Assembly (NCBI GenBank): GCA_964529325.1
Contig: CAZGWH010000008.1
Coordinates: 1-50,074 of the forward strand
DNA from: GCA-2689995 sp964529325
Lineage (GTDB): Bacteria; Fidelibacterota; Marinisomatia; SCGC-AAA003-L08; GCA-2689995
Reading direction: 5' to 3'
Length of the DNA: 50,074 bases
Shown: positions 42,202 through 50,074 of the stretch, piece after piece
How the letters are laid out: each line of letters begins with the position of its first letter
Position numbering within the stretch: position 1 is the stretch's first letter
Program-made: the position numbers and the translations under genes
Notes under the pieces: model-generated
Databases searched by the model: none
What the model was told of the DNA's origin: nothing
The model's input: only the letters and a program-made list of their open reading frames with translations

Positions 42202-42702
42202 TTAATTAAAAGTAAAGTTTTCAATATATACAGTATCAATATATCCTCTTGTTAGGATATCATTATTTATTGTTTTTACAATACTAGATAAAGCATTATC
42301 ATTATATTCAATCATTGACATAAAATCAAAATCATGTGTTTTAACATAATTCACCATCATATCTTGCAATTGTGAGTGCCTCGTTTTAAGCTCATATAAA
42401 ACAGAGTCATCTTGAGTTTCAATAGATAGTGTAAACCTGACTAGGTCTTCAAATGCATTTTCTTTATATGGATTTGACATTATGTCTTTTACCCTATAAA
42501 TCTTAGCTTCTACACCTACTACTTTCGGTCTTCTTAATTTAGCCTGTTTTTCAATAAAACGAGCTTCTATAATATCTCTTTCAAGAAGCTCTATATAATT
42601 CGGCATAATAATATTACTCGTTAAAAAATAACCGTAATATGCAATTGGTGCAGAAATTACTATTAAAGTAAGCTTACTTATTAATCGGAATAACATTTGC
42701 AT
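42202..42702 (-). CDS. Second FliL-like protein
   Basis: A 166-residue protein with one N-terminal membrane helix (about 8-30) and a periplasmic domain ending 'YIDTVYIENFTFN', parallel to the end of the next gene's product. 'VRFTLSIETQDDSVLYELKT' followed by 'HSQLQDMMVNYVKTHDF' corresponds to 'VQASFVVETSDQLIMDEMGT' and 'ETQFKDLFISYLRRHTMDQL' in the neighbouring FliL. The two are therefore diverged tandem paralogues. It may form mixed or stacked rings around the stator; that is inference. Confidence 0.7.
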   Translation of the reverse strand: MQMLFRLISKLTLIVISAPIAYYGYFLTSNIIMPNYIELLERDIIEARFIEKQAKLRRPKVVGVEAKIYRVKDIMSNPYKENAFEDLVRFTLSIETQDDSVLYELKTRHSQLQDMMVNYVKTHDFDFMSMIEYNDNALSSIVKTINNDILTRGYIDTVYIENFTFN

Positions 42703-42766
42703 TAATTTTTAACCTAACCTAATATAATGAGATTTTAATATATGATTATAATAATCCGTCATAAAA

Positions 42767-44410
42767 TTAGCGTTTTAAATTTATTGCTTCTTCTAAGATT
42801 TGATCGGAGGTTGAAACAACTTTTGTTGATGCTTGAAATCCTCTTTGAGAAACAATCATATCTGTAAATTCATTTGCTAAATCGACATTAGACATTTCAA
42901 GAGCACCTGAGACAATTGACGAATTTGAATTTATTGCACTATCAATAGTTACATTTCCACTTGCATTTGTTTTCATGAATGAATTTCCACCTGCTTTTTC
43001 TAATCCTGATGGATTCTTAAAAATTGCCGTTGCTATTTGAGCAATTGTTCGAGAATCTCCATTTGTAAATTGAGCAATAACATTTCCTGAATTTTCAATA
43101 TACATATTTTCGAAAGTCCCCGTTGCCCTACCATCCTGGTCAAATACAGAAAGTGTGGACATTGATCCGTTTGCAGATAATCCACTAATTCCATTATGGC
43201 CATCTACATCAATATTAATAGATAAATTAGCCTGACCGTCATTTAATGTTAAACTAGAAATTTCAGGATCGCTAAATGAAAATGAATTGGCTATTATATT
43301 ACCATTTGAATTAAAATTAACCGTACCTGAACCACCGCTAATTATTTGTTCATTTTCAGTTGTTTCTACTTGCCAAGCCCATTCATTACCTTCTTTAGGT
43401 GTAAATTTTAGTATAATATTATGTGCTTCGCCTAAACTATCATATATAACAGCAGATCCTGAAACAGATGTTGCATCGTTCCCAAATGAAGAATGAATTG
43501 GATTAATTCCATTTAAAACTTCTGCAATTAGAATTTCAGTTTCTGAGTTCCCTGGTTGGTTATCTCGAATTTCTAATTGATTGGAACCAGTAAGAGTTAC
43601 CGTAGAATCAGTAAAAACGGATTCTAATTCTAATTTTAAATCTGTAATTGTACTATTTTCATTTAATTCAATACTTGTTTGAGATGGTGAAGTACCATCT
43701 GAAAGTTTTGAACCAGATAAATTCATTGAGAAAATATTTCCATTAAAATAACTTGATAATTGTGTAACATCTTTTAATAAGGTATCTGTTGAAATTTGAG
43801 CATTAGGATCTGCTTCTAAAGCTTGAGTTGTTAGTTCCATGGATTCACCTAATTGCCATACTGAAGGTATTGCAGAATTACTCGAACTTAAATTTCCAGA
43901 TAATCGTAGATTTTGAGTTGCGATTGGACTTGAAACCATATTTGTATCTATTTGAATATTATCCAATGTTTCTGATACAGATACTTGACCAAAAGAATCC
44001 GCCATCCAACCTTTTACAGACATTCCTGTATTATTTACTAAGTTCCGGTTTGCATCAAAATGAAAACTTCCGTCTCTTGAATATACTTGATTTCCATTAT
44101 CATTAAGTACAAAAAAACTATTTCCTTGAATTGCTAAATCGGTAATGTTGCCAGTTGCCTCAAGCATTCCTTGATTAAATAATGTTTGTACAGAGCTCGT
44201 TCCTACTCCTAAGCCGATTTGTTTTCCATTAATAAATTGATTGTTAGATACTTGATTGGAGTTAATTGTTTGATTAAAAGTATCAGCAAATGTTAATCGA
44301 CTTCCTTTAAATCCAACTGTATTTATATTTGCAATGTTATTACCTAAAATATCTAATTTTGTTTGATGGTTTTTTATTCCCGATACCCCCGCATATATTG
44401 ATCTTAACAT
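42767..44410 (-). CDS. flgE: Flagellar hook protein
   Basis: A 547-residue hook subunit. The N-terminal 'SIYAGVSGIKNHQTKLDILG' with 'NNIANINTVGFKGSR' is the rod/hook signature, and the C-terminus 'ALEMSNVDLANEFTDMIVSQ' with 'RGFQASTKVVSTSDQIL' completes the coiled-coil core. The middle contains FlgE D1/D2-type beta domains. The length is at the long side of normal. It follows flgD by 28 bases, with 64 bases to the first fliL-like gene. Confidence 0.96.
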   Translation of the reverse strand: MLRSIYAGVSGIKNHQTKLDILGNNIANINTVGFKGSRLTFADTFNQTINSNQVSNNQFINGKQIGLGVGTSSVQTLFNQGMLEATGNITDLAIQGNSFFVLNDNGNQVYSRDGSFHFDANRNLVNNTGMSVKGWMADSFGQVSVSETLDNIQIDTNMVSSPIATQNLRLSGNLSSSNSAIPSVWQLGESMELTTQALEADPNAQISTDTLLKDVTQLSSYFNGNIFSMNLSGSKLSDGTSPSQTSIELNENSTITDLKLELESVFTDSTVTLTGSNQLEIRDNQPGNSETEILIAEVLNGINPIHSSFGNDATSVSGSAVIYDSLGEAHNIILKFTPKEGNEWAWQVETTENEQIISGGSGTVNFNSNGNIIANSFSFSDPEISSLTLNDGQANLSINIDVDGHNGISGLSANGSMSTLSVFDQDGRATGTFENMYIENSGNVIAQFTNGDSRTIAQIATAIFKNPSGLEKAGGNSFMKTNASGNVTIDSAINSNSSIVSGALEMSNVDLANEFTDMIVSQRGFQASTKVVSTSDQILEEAINLKR

Positions 44411-44438
44411 ATAATTATTTCCTTATAAATTTTTTTAA

Positions 44439-45113
44439 TTATGATTGTTTTATTTCTAATACTTCATTTAATGATATTGATTGTCCATTTACCATTAATA
44501 CAATGCCTCCTTCTTCAAATGTAATTCCTTCAATTACACCTGAAATTAATGGAGTTGCTGAAACAGAAGTTTCCGTTGAATCATATGCCGAGACTGAATA
44601 ACTATATTCTCCTTCAGTTACTATATCTCCAAGTGCATTTTCTCCATTCCATTCAATAGTGTTTATACCTTCATTGAAATTTGTTTCTGTAATGGTTTTA
44701 ACAATATTTCCAGCAGAATCTTTTATTGTTACGGTTACAGTTTCAGCTGGGCTTCCAAGTTTAAATTGAAGGTTTATGTCATCCCCTGTATATGAAAATT
44801 CATTACCAGAAGCAATTGCATTTTTTCCGATTAATGTTGTGGCAAGTGTATTATTGATTGACTGTGTCATCATATAATCAGATAATATACCCTCTTCCAT
44901 AGTACCATTTAAATTTTGCAATTGCTCTAATGAACTAAATTGTGCAAGTTGAGAAGCAAATTCATGGCTTTCCATAGGTTTTAATGGATCTTGATGACTT
45001 AATTGAGTTACTAATAATTGTAAAAATTCATCCTTTGCCATTGTATTTGCATTTTGACCTGCAAGAACTTGTGCTAATCCACCATTATTACTTATTTGAT
45101 TTAATGTATTCAT
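44439..45113 (-). CDS. flgD: Hook cap/scaffold protein FlgD
   Basis: A 224-residue hook-assembly scaffold. The conserved N-terminal region 'MAKDEFLQLLVTQLSHQDPL' with 'MESHEFASQLAQFSSLEQLQ' is present, followed by a FlgD Ig-like/Tudor region (about 105-190, 'ETVTVTIKDSAGNIVKTI', 'NTIEWNGENALGD'). It lies between fliK and flgE as expected. Confidence 0.96.
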   Translation of the reverse strand: MNTLNQISNNGGLAQVLAGQNANTMAKDEFLQLLVTQLSHQDPLKPMESHEFASQLAQFSSLEQLQNLNGTMEEGILSDYMMTQSINNTLATTLIGKNAIASGNEFSYTGDDINLQFKLGSPAETVTVTIKDSAGNIVKTITETNFNEGINTIEWNGENALGDIVTEGEYSYSVSAYDSTETSVSATPLISGVIEGITFEEGGIVLMVNGQSISLNEVLEIKQS

Positions 45114-45122
45114 TTTATTCCT

Positions 45123-46262
45123 TTAAATAAGATAATTTAATTTAAAAATTGTGTTTTGATTTAATTGTATTTTTGATTCTTCTTTTTCACATTTAAAAAA
45201 AACAGTTTTTTTTTCATCTGAAATTTTTAAATTTCCTAAAATTATAACAGATTCTAATTCGGGCATTTTTTCTTTAATGGATATTTCTATACTTTTTAAT
45301 TGATCTTTTATATTATCAATTAAATTAGAATTAATAATTATTGTTAATTCATTTTTTATTTTTTTAATATTAATTGATAAGTTTCCTTGCTCGGTTTTGA
45401 TTTCAAATTCACCAGAGTGGTCTCCCACAATCTCACCCTTAATTTTTGTATTAAAATGATTAATTAAATGGAGTAATGTATCTTTAAAATCATCTTGAAA
45501 GTTATTCAAATTTGATGAAGAGGATGAATCATCTTGAAAATTAATATCAATATTATTATTGGGTATTTCAAATTGTTCTTTTGAAATTCCTTTTTCAACT
45601 TTTTTGTTATTTAAATTAATTTCCGTTAATAATTCGGGTGAATTATCATTATTTTTGCCCTTTTTTTCAGAGCTATCATTATTAATTGAAAAAACAATTT
45701 CACTATGCCCAGCTTCTTGAATTTCAGTATTTTTTTTAATATTTAGAAACTGAGGATTATTTGTTTTATTCTTTGGTTTATTTTTTTGTGAAATGTTTTG
45801 TTGAATAATTATTGAGGGGTCCGTTTTAATTTGTTTTCTGTTAATATTTTTTTGCTGATTTGTGTTAATAAACTGGTTATTTTTTAATGGTAATTGTTTT
45901 TTATTAACTAAATTTAATTTAGTAATTTGATTCATTTTGCTATTGTCTATTATATTTAAGTTGTTTTTTTTTCCAGTATTTAACTTAGTGTTTATAGGTG
46001 ATATATTAAATTTTTGTAGTTTTTGAATATTCTCCTTTGAGTTTATTGGCTTCTCAATTAAATTAATTTTAGATTTTCTATCTAATCCTTCTGTAAATTT
46101 TTCTATAATCTCTATAGATGTTTGATCTTTACCATTTGAATTGATTCTATTAGCAGAATTAAATTGATTCTGCTTTACAGCTTCCCAAATTTTAGTTTTA
46201 CCAGTATTATTCATCACTTTAGTTAATGATAAATTAATATTATTATTCTGTGATAATTGCAT
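45123..46262 (-). CDS. fliK: Hook-length control protein FliK
   Basis: A 379-residue protein, rich in Asn, Lys, Gln and Ile, with a long disordered N-terminal ruler and a C-terminal domain (about 275-365: 'HSGEFEIKTEQGNLSINIKK', 'LIDNIKDQLKSIEISIKEKM') that fits the FliK C-terminal switch domain. Sequence similarity is weak because FliK diverges fast; position between motE-like and flgD and the overall plan make the call. Its start overlaps the stop of the preceding gene by one base. Confidence 0.8.
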   Translation of the reverse strand: MQLSQNNNINLSLTKVMNNTGKTKIWEAVKQNQFNSANRINSNGKDQTSIEIIEKFTEGLDRKSKINLIEKPINSKENIQKLQKFNISPINTKLNTGKKNNLNIIDNSKMNQITKLNLVNKKQLPLKNNQFINTNQQKNINRKQIKTDPSIIIQQNISQKNKPKNKTNNPQFLNIKKNTEIQEAGHSEIVFSINNDSSEKKGKNNDNSPELLTEINLNNKKVEKGISKEQFEIPNNNIDINFQDDSSSSSNLNNFQDDFKDTLLHLINHFNTKIKGEIVGDHSGEFEIKTEQGNLSINIKKIKNELTIIINSNLIDNIKDQLKSIEISIKEKMPELESVIILGNLKISDEKKTVFFKCEKEESKIQLNQNTIFKLNYLI

Positions 46263-46942
46263 TAAGATTGTTCCAAAACTGCAAGCTTTCGAGTAATATT
46301 TGCTGCTCGTTTATTATCGAGAGCAAGTAATAAATTTTGTCTTTTTTTAGGTTTCATTTCAAAGTAAATTCTCATTACGGTATTATCATCTACATTTTTT
46401 AATATAGATGCCATATCTTTAAGTTTCATTGCTTCGTAAGTTTTCGCAAGACTTTTTAAATTTGCTTCTTTTTCTTCCATATTAGTTTTTTTAATTGTAA
46501 AAACTTCAAGTTGTTGGTTTAAAATATCTAATTGATTTTGAGAATCTGCAATTTCGATATCTTTTAATTTTAAATTTGCAGTCAATACTTCTATTTCATT
46601 AGATAAACTATCTTTTAGAGTAATGAGCAAACTATCTTTAAATGCTGCTTCTGCAAAATGAATACTATCATTATTTGTAAAAATTACTAATAAACTATCA
46701 ATTGTGGTTTCATAATAATTATGTTTATTTTCTAAATCTCTTAAATTTCGTTTATATGAAATAAGTTGACTTTTTAATACTTCTGGGTTGATTGGTTCAT
46801 CTTTAATTAAAAATTCCCATACGATATCTTCCGGACTTTTAGGTTCAGGTAGTGGAGTATTTTGACTTAAAATCATAAATGAGATTCCAATTGACGCTAA
46901 GAATATAGTAAGTAAACCACCGATTAATTTTAATATTTTCAT
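46262..46942 (-). CDS. MotE-like protein (MgtE N-domain type)
   Basis: A 226-residue protein with an N-terminal membrane anchor (about 5-27), a long coiled coil (about 65-165) and a C-terminal MgtE-N-like helical domain ('AKTYEAMKLKDMASILKNVD' followed by 'RIYFEMKPKKRQNLLLALDN'). Proteins of this plan sit between fliJ and fliK in many flagellar operons. In some bacteria MotE acts as a stator-associated chaperone or structural protein for MotC. Here motAB lie elsewhere, so its partner is unknown. Confidence 0.8.
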   Translation of the reverse strand: MKILKLIGGLLTIFLASIGISFMILSQNTPLPEPKSPEDIVWEFLIKDEPINPEVLKSQLISYKRNLRDLENKHNYYETTIDSLLVIFTNNDSIHFAEAAFKDSLLITLKDSLSNEIEVLTANLKLKDIEIADSQNQLDILNQQLEVFTIKKTNMEEKEANLKSLAKTYEAMKLKDMASILKNVDDNTVMRIYFEMKPKKRQNLLLALDNKRAANITRKLAVLEQS

Positions 46943-46944
46943 GA

Positions 46945-47382
46945 TTAATTTTCTTTCTTATTATGTGCAATTTTTGCACCGATTTCATCAAGTTCTTTTT
47001 GTTCAATCTTATTTTGCTCATTCTTAAATTTTTTCATATCACTCTCTTTTAACTTATCTAAAATTTTTCTAGACTTTGCTGCTTCTAATAATTCATCTTT
47101 TTTTAAAATTAAAGATTTATTTTTTTTCTGAATTTGTTTCTTTTGATTATCAATAGTTGAATTTACTTGATTAACATAAGAATTATGTCTCAGCATATCT
47201 CCCGTATTATCAATTGAAGTATTTTTATTATTTAATACATTCGTTTTTTTTTTCTCTAATTTGGATAAAGTATTTTGTTCCTCATTGAGTTCATTCTGAG
47301 CTAATACAACTTCTGTAGATTTTTGATCTTCTTGAATTTGTTTAACATCTAATATTTTTTGATATGAAAATTGATATGCCAT
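46945..47382 (-). CDS. fliJ: Flagellar export chaperone FliJ
   Basis: A 145-residue, almost entirely coiled-coil, lysine-rich protein. 'FSYQKILDVKQIQEDQKSTE' at the start and the size and plan match FliJ, the central stalk of the export ATPase that contacts FlhA. It is the first gene of the long flagellar operon; the fliI and fliH genes that usually precede it are absent from the window. Confidence 0.82.
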   Translation of the reverse strand: MAYQFSYQKILDVKQIQEDQKSTEVVLAQNELNEEQNTLSKLEKKKTNVLNNKNTSIDNTGDMLRHNSYVNQVNSTIDNQKKQIQKKNKSLILKKDELLEAAKSRKILDKLKESDMKKFKNEQNKIEQKELDEIGAKIAHNKKEN

Positions 47383-47412
47383 TTTCTAATTTTAAATTAT
47401 ATCGTTACATTA

Positions 47413-47427
47413 TCAATATATATGCCA
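47413..47427 (-). promoter_or_regulatory. Weak sigma-54-like promoter ahead of fliJ
   Basis: On the minus strand the sequence TGGCATATATATTGA fits the sigma-54 pattern TGGCAC-N5-TTGC in spacing and in the -24 TGGCA, but the key C of the -12 GC is A. It would start transcription about 20 bases before the fliJ ATG. The presence of an NtrB/FlrB-like kinase in the operon makes sigma-54 control reasonable. AT-rich background makes chance likely. Confidence 0.25.
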
Positions 47428-47540
47428 AAAGAGTAAAATATATTAATTATAAGGTTTTTAAGTAGAAAAAGATTGATGAAGTGAATTTATATGAGGAAAT
47501 TTATTCTACTAAGGTAAAAATGAAGAGGAAAAAATTACCT

Positions 47541-47575
47541 AAAAAAAGAAAGGCTCAATATAATTGAGCCTTTCT
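47541..47575 (-). terminator. Intrinsic terminator of the rng-rplU-rpmA operon
   Basis: A 13-base-pair stem, AGAAAGGCTCAAT/ATTGAGCCTTTCT, with a 3-base loop (47560-47562) lies 29 bases after the rpmA stop. On the minus strand it is followed by a run of seven T (47541-47547). It insulates the flagellar operon that begins at 47382 from ribosomal-protein transcription. Confidence 0.9.
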
Positions 47576-47603
47576 AAAAGAAGAAGATATGAAGTTTTAT
47601 TTA

Positions 47604-47858
47604 TTAAGCTGTATAAATACTAACTTGTTTTTTTGAACGACCTTTAGGTTCAAATTTAACTCGACCATCTGCAGTTGCAAACAATGTATGGTCTTTTCCA
47701 ATCCCAACATTTTGACCTGGATAAATTTTAGTACCTCTTTGCCGAACAATGATTGATCCAGCTGTAACAACTTGGCCATCCGCACGCTTAACACCTAAAT
47801 AATTAGGGTTACTATCGCGTCCATTTTTTGAACTACCAACACCTTTTTTATGTGCCAT
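47604..47858 (-). CDS. rpmA: 50S ribosomal protein L27
   Basis: An 84-residue bacterial L27 with the intact N-terminal 'MAHKKGVGSSKNGRDSNPNY', which reaches toward the peptidyl-transferase centre; there is no Firmicutes-type N-terminal extension needing cleavage. 'AGSIIVRQRGTKIYPGQNVG' is the family core. AAAGGAG lies 8 bases before the ATG. It is the last gene of rng-rplU-rpmA. Confidence 0.98.
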   Translation of the reverse strand: MAHKKGVGSSKNGRDSNPNYLGVKRADGQVVTAGSIIVRQRGTKIYPGQNVGIGKDHTLFATADGRVKFEPKGRSKKQVSIYTA

Positions 47859-47874
47859 AGAATTATACTCCTTT

Positions 47875-47888
47875 CAGGGCTACCCCTG
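47875..47888 (-). promoter_or_regulatory. Intercistronic hairpin at the rplU stop
   Basis: CAGGG-GTAG-CCCTG on the minus strand forms a 5-base-pair, GC-rich hairpin. It contains the rplU stop codon and ends right before the rpmA ribosome-binding site. It may tune rpmA translation or transcript stability. It is too short to be a terminator, and there is no T-tract. Confidence 0.3.
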
Positions 47889-48194
47889 AGTAATACTATT
47901 TATTTTAATTGTAGAGAAATTTTGACGATGTCCTTGTTTCTTTTGATACCCTTTTCGTCTTTTAAATTTAAAAACGATGATTTTTCTATCTCTACCATGT
48001 GAAACAAGTTCTGCTTCAACAGAAGCATTTTCAACATACGGTTTCCCAAAAACTTTATCATTATCATTAGAAATATAAAGTACTTTATCATAAGATAAAG
48101 AATCTCCAGTATTTCCTGATTGCGTAGGGACTTTCAAAGTCACACCTTGTTCTGCTATGAATTGCTTCCCTGATATTTCAACTAATGCTTGCAT
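47880..48194 (-). CDS. rplU: 50S ribosomal protein L21
   Basis: A 104-residue L21. 'ALVEISGKQFIAEQGVTLKV' at the N-terminus and 'KIIVFKFKRRKGYQKKQGHR' at the C-terminus are the family hallmarks. It binds 23S rRNA. It follows rng by 59 bases and precedes rpmA by 21. The rplU-rpmA pair is near universal. Confidence 0.97.
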   Translation of the reverse strand: MQALVEISGKQFIAEQGVTLKVPTQSGNTGDSLSYDKVLYISNDNDKVFGKPYVENASVEAELVSHGRDRKIIVFKFKRRKGYQKKQGHRQNFSTIKINSITQG

Positions 48195-48253
48195 ATTTAA
48201 CCCTTATTTGAGCCTAGTAATTTATTTATATAATTTAATACATTCAAATAGTT

Positions 48254-49801
48254 TTAAATATTTTCTGTAATGAAATTTTTTCGTTTTTTTGAATATACTT
48301 TAAATTTATCTCTAAGTATTGTTCTATCTTCTTCAAACTCTAAATAAAGCCAATTATTCCACATCATTTTATTTATTAATTTTGGTTTATTTTCTTTGAT
48401 ATAACTGTATAAAGTTGGATGAAGATGAATGACTAGTCTTTTATCATTCGCTTTTTTCTTAAATCTTTTAACCCAATTTTCGATTGAAGTTATTACGGTA
48501 TCTTTTGAAGCGATACGCCCTACACCACTACATAATTCACATTCCTCACTTAATGTGGCCATTAATGATGCTCTAATTCTTTGCCTTGTCATTTCTAATA
48601 AGCCAAAATTAGAAAATTCACTAACAGACACTTTTGCTCTGTCTCTTTTTAAATGTTTTCTAAATTCATCATAAACTTTCTTGCGGTTTTTTGCTTGTAA
48701 TAAATCAATAAAATCAATTACAATTAATCCACCAGTATCTCTAATCCGTAGTTGCCTTGCTATTTCTTTTGCAGATTCAAGATTAATTGCCATTGAATTT
48801 TGTTCATGATCCTTTTTACCGATAAAACGGCCAGAATTAATATCAATAACGAGCATTGCTTCTGTTTGTTCAATTACAAGGTGAGCCCCACTTTTCATCC
48901 ACACTTTTTGTTTTAAACATTTTTCAATTTGTGTTTCGATATTGTAATTATCAAAAACAGTTCCCTTGCTTTTAAATTGAGAAATACAATTTATTTGGTC
49001 AGGAGAAACAGTTTTGACATAACTATGAAGTCTTTTATATAATGTTTTATCATCTATTTCCATTTTTGAAATATCAGATGTAAAAAGATCTCTAATTACT
49101 TGATCAACAGTTTCATAATCTTCATAAACAATTATCGGTGCAGTACGATTTTTAACACGATGGTTTAAAGTTCTATAATTTTCCATTACTAATTTAAAAT
49201 CGTGCTGTAAGATTTTATCATCTTTGCCTTCAGCTATTGTTCTGAGAATTAATCCTGCACCGGTAGGTTTGATTTCTTTAGCAAATGATCGTAGTCGTCT
49301 TTTTTCATATTTATCATCAATTTTTCGTGAAATTCCAATATAATTATTATTTGGAACAACAACCATCAAACTTCCTGGTATTGAAATATTAGTTGTAACT
49401 CTAGGGCCCTTTTCACCATAAGGTTCCTTTATTACTTGAACTAAAATATCATCTCCAATTTTAAAATCTTTTGCAGGGTTTATTTCCTTAGGTTTACCCT
49501 TTTTCTTTGGAGAAGGAGATTCATCATCTTCGTCATCAAATGATAAATTAGACATGAATTCAGAATCTCCAATTTCAGAAAATGGTAGAAAAGCATTTAA
49601 TTCATGACCAATATCTACAAATGTGGCTTGCATACCAGGTAAAATATTTTGAATTTTACCTTTATAGATATTACCCACCATTCGCTGATGTTCGGGTAAT
49701 TCAAAAAATAATTCAACTAACTCTTTGTTTTCAGTGATCGCAATTCGTGTGCTACCAGCTGTAACATTTATAAAAATTTCTTTAAGCATAACAGGGTCCA
49801 T
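48254..49801 (-). CDS. rng: Ribonuclease G (RNase E/G family)
   Basis: Endoribonuclease for 16S rRNA maturation and mRNA decay, 515 residues, RNase G size. The S1 domain occupies about 36-140, with a charged low-complexity insertion at about 88-112. The catalytic Asp residues are in 'AMLVIDINSGRF' (D320) and 'GGLIVIDFIDL' (D363). The zinc-link is 'CELC' (421-424), where E. coli RNase E has CPRC. Translation may start at 49801 or at the second ATG (49789), which matches the usual 'MLKEIFIN'-like start better. Upstream, 49802-50074 is very AT-rich with a small inverted repeat (CTATCA/TGATAG, about 49828-49848) and otherwise nothing I can name. Confidence 0.95.
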   Translation of the reverse strand: MDPVMLKEIFINVTAGSTRIAITENKELVELFFELPEHQRMVGNIYKGKIQNILPGMQATFVDIGHELNAFLPFSEIGDSEFMSNLSFDDEDDESPSPKKKGKPKEINPAKDFKIGDDILVQVIKEPYGEKGPRVTTNISIPGSLMVVVPNNNYIGISRKIDDKYEKRRLRSFAKEIKPTGAGLILRTIAEGKDDKILQHDFKLVMENYRTLNHRVKNRTAPIIVYEDYETVDQVIRDLFTSDISKMEIDDKTLYKRLHSYVKTVSPDQINCISQFKSKGTVFDNYNIETQIEKCLKQKVWMKSGAHLVIEQTEAMLVIDINSGRFIGKKDHEQNSMAINLESAKEIARQLRIRDTGGLIVIDFIDLLQAKNRKKVYDEFRKHLKRDRAKVSVSEFSNFGLLEMTRQRIRASLMATLSEECELCSGVGRIASKDTVITSIENWVKRFKKKANDKRLVIHLHPTLYSYIKENKPKLINKMMWNNWLYLEFEEDRTILRDKFKVYSKKRKNFITENI

Positions 49802-50074
49802 CCGTTTAATAATCGTTAATTACATCTCTATCAATTTCATCATGATAGATGTGTGTATTGCCTGTTTAGATGGGTTAGAAGAGTCTTATCGGAAGGCTAC
49901 AAAAATAAAATAAATAAAATCTAAAAATTTAAAATAAAAAATAATCTTTATTGTTGATCAATTAAGTACTACTAAAATATAGTAAAAATAAAAAATAAAA
50001 GTTGTAGTGCCTAAATTATATTCTAATCCAACTATGTTAATTTATATGGTTTTTATGGATATAAGAAGTTATTT

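Noticed and set aside
47383..47412. TATAAT-like hexamer before fliJ as a sigma-70 promoter
   Set aside because: The nearest -35-like hexamer, TTGGCA, is about 21 bases away, too far, and AT-rich hexamers are frequent here.
49825..49850. Inverted repeat CTATCA/TGATAG upstream of rng as a regulatory hairpin or terminator
   Set aside because: Only six base pairs, no T-tract, and the surroundings are AT-rich; it could easily be chance.
1..50074. CRISPR arrays, tRNAs, rRNAs or transposases
   Set aside because: No regularly spaced repeats, cloverleaf-like GC-rich segments, rRNA motifs or transposase domains were found on either strand.

Overview
This is an AT-rich, gene-dense stretch of a motile, diderm (two-membrane) bacterium. 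I infer a member of the Fibrobacterota-Chlorobiota-Bacteroidota supergroup, with Marinimicrobia (SAR406) or a neighbour as my best guess. The reasons are a secreted protein with a C-terminal 'FPNPFNP' sorting-type domain, a secreted protein ending in a type I dockerin pair, a TlpA lipoprotein with a DUF4369-like N-terminus, and very low GC. No rRNA, tRNA, CRISPR array or insertion sequence was seen.

Layout. 1-3000: a TlpA-like lipoprotein, a small gene remnant and a tripartite hipB-hipS-hipT toxin-antitoxin operon. 3040-10069: a YtcJ-type amidohydrolase, divergent from threonine aldolase, pyruvate phosphate dikinase and a secreted dockerin protein. A palindromic terminator at 10096-10125 closes this part. 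10149-16689 (minus strand): a six-gene operon encoding, in order, an outer-membrane-type lipoprotein, a beta-barrel/TPR protein, MotA, MotB, a shortened FliF-like protein and a FliG-like protein. 16936-18996: panD-panB-panC. 18981-23254 (minus): a small zinc-ribbon membrane protein, a Nudix hydrolase and nadA-nadC-nadB. 23320-27751: an exported Bcp peroxiredoxin, a radical SAM protein, a DUF4442 protein, a FabL-type enoyl reductase and a class III aminotransferase. 27754-47382 (minus): one long, tightly packed flagellar operon running fliJ, motE-like, fliK, flgD, flgE, two fliL-like genes, fliM, fliN, fliO, fliP, fliQ, fliR, flhB, flhA, flhF, flhG, a small membrane protein, fliA, two small proteins, a histidine kinase, a GAF/pseudo-kinase, an Eis-like acetyltransferase and a secreted protein. 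47604-49801 (minus): rng, rplU and rpmA, closed by a terminator.

How the genes work together. The long operon supplies the flagellar export gate, C-ring proteins FliM/FliN, hook, hook cap, hook-length control, sigma-28 and the FlhF/FlhG placement pair. It holds no fliF, fliG, fliH, fliI, motA or motB. The only stator genes in the window are in the 10-17 kb operon, next to a FliF-like protein that appears to keep only the RBM3 region, the last membrane segment and the FliG-binding tail, and a FliG-like protein with altered charges in its torque region. Two envelope proteins aimed at the outer membrane lead that operon, and a sigma-28-like promoter precedes it. I regard this operon as the strongest candidate for an undescribed system: either a reduced rotor-stator machine spanning the envelope, or an unusual flagellar motor variant.

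Other points worth a look are a HipS antitoxin without any tryptophan, an FlhF GTPase lacking its usual catalytic segments, a sensor pair in which one partner has lost the phospho-accepting histidine, and a panDBC operon whose three genes all start with non-ATG codons. All assignments are by reading motifs; no database search was run.
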